Source: Cedecea neteri NBRC 105707 = ATCC 33855 (GTDB lineage Bacteria; Pseudomonadota; Gammaproteobacteria; Enterobacterales; Enterobacteriaceae). From it: DNA of 38,464 nucleotides. The notes beneath the pieces were generated by a model. That model was not told the origin of the DNA. It worked only from the letters and a program-made list of their open reading frames with translations, and made no database searches. Shown here piece after piece: positions 38,116 to 38,464 of the stretch. The stretch lies in the NCBI RefSeq assembly GCF_001571265.1, contig NZ_BCTL01000055.1, positions 1 to 38,464 on the forward strand, in the 5' to 3' direction. The number at the start of each line of letters is the position of its first letter. Position 1 is the first letter of the stretch. Both the position numbers and the translations under genes were made by a program.

Positions 38116-38464
38116 TGGCTACAAATCAGTTTAAACCTTTTGCAACCCGGCCTGACGCCAACGTCACGCCGCAAAATGAATGGGAAAATTTGCCCGCGCT
38201 GTTAAGCGGTTTTGCCGGCGGTAAAGCCAGCAGCGCTCAGGTGAACAAAGCGTTGCGCCAGACGTCCTTTATTGCCGCCGCGCTGGCTCAGTTCGTCAGC
38301 GATAAAAGCGGGCAAGACGTGCTGGACGATGGCGATATCGCCGCTTTCCTCGCGAAGCTAACCACCGGCTTTGGGAAGCAATATCTCAGCCGCCAGAATC
38401 CTTTTGCGGATATTAAGGCCGATGGCGCCGCCGCGGTTTCTTCGGCTCTCACAAACCTTGGTTT
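38115..38464 (+). CDS. tail fibre protein, N-terminal part (runs off the window)
   Basis: The first 116 codons of a fibre gene, starting MATNQFKPFATRPDANVTPQ. The N-terminal domain (about 1-90) anchors the fibre to the baseplate, with SAQVNKALRQTSFIAAALAQF typical of enterobacterial tail fibres; the repeat and receptor-binding parts lie outside. The fibre tip would decide which strains are bound. Confidence 0.8.
   Translation, partial: MATNQFKPFATRPDANVTPQNEWENLPALLSGFAGGKASSAQVNKALRQTSFIAAALAQFVSDKSGQDVLDDGDIAAFLAKLTTGFGKQYLSRQNPFADIKADGAAAVSSALTNLG

Overview
The window is a chromosomal segment from a member of the Enterobacteriaceae. Gene order and protein sequences from kgtP to yfhL follow the Escherichia coli min 55-58 region almost gene for gene, and many protein lengths are identical to E. 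coli (KgtP 432, PssA 451, TrxC 139, Ung 229, GrcA 127, EamB 195, TrmN 245, RpoE 191, LepA 599, LepB 324, Rnc 226, PdxJ 243, AcpS 126 residues). I cannot name the genus from sequence alone; it is not E. coli itself.

Layout. Bases 1-11 match the 3' end of a 5S rRNA, so an rRNA operon reads into the window and ends at a strong terminator. Next come kgtP (+), then pssA, pka, tapT and trxC (-), yfiF (+), ung (-), grcA (+) behind a double FNR-type promoter, eamB (-)/yfiE (+), srmB (-), trmN (+) and nadB (-) with a perfect NadR box. The envelope-stress operon rseD-rpoE-rseA-rseB-rseC follows, then lepA-lepB, rnc-era-recO, pdxJ-acpS, and yfhL (-). E. coli yfiM, which lies between kgtP and pssA, is absent.

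From about 25.2 kb to the right edge lies an accessory block of phage origin. It has a self-cleaving CI-type repressor, a long structured leader with a likely repressed promoter, a small basic protein, and a lysis cassette (holin, SAR endolysin, Rz with nested Rz1). A family I.1 lipase between two terminators comes next. Then there is a contractile-tail set in order: neck/terminator, sheath, tube, tail assembly chaperone with a probable -1 frameshift, tape measure split by an in-frame amber codon, Dit-like, plug, hub, spike, gpW-like, gpJ-like, DUF2612/gpI-like and the start of a tail fibre. Integrase, replication, terminase, portal and capsid genes are absent between repressor and tail genes.

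Interpretation. Repressor plus lysis plus contractile tail without head genes is the organisation of an R-type tailocin (phage-tail-like bacteriocin); a deleted myovirus prophage is the main alternative, and the right end is not visible. Five copies of a 13-bp operator-like dyad, in two groups that both show 24-bp spacing, sit over the repressor promoter and start codon and over the presumed lysis/tail promoter. They suggest one SOS-cleavable switch. The lipase looks like a cargo enzyme that would be released with the particles on lysis.
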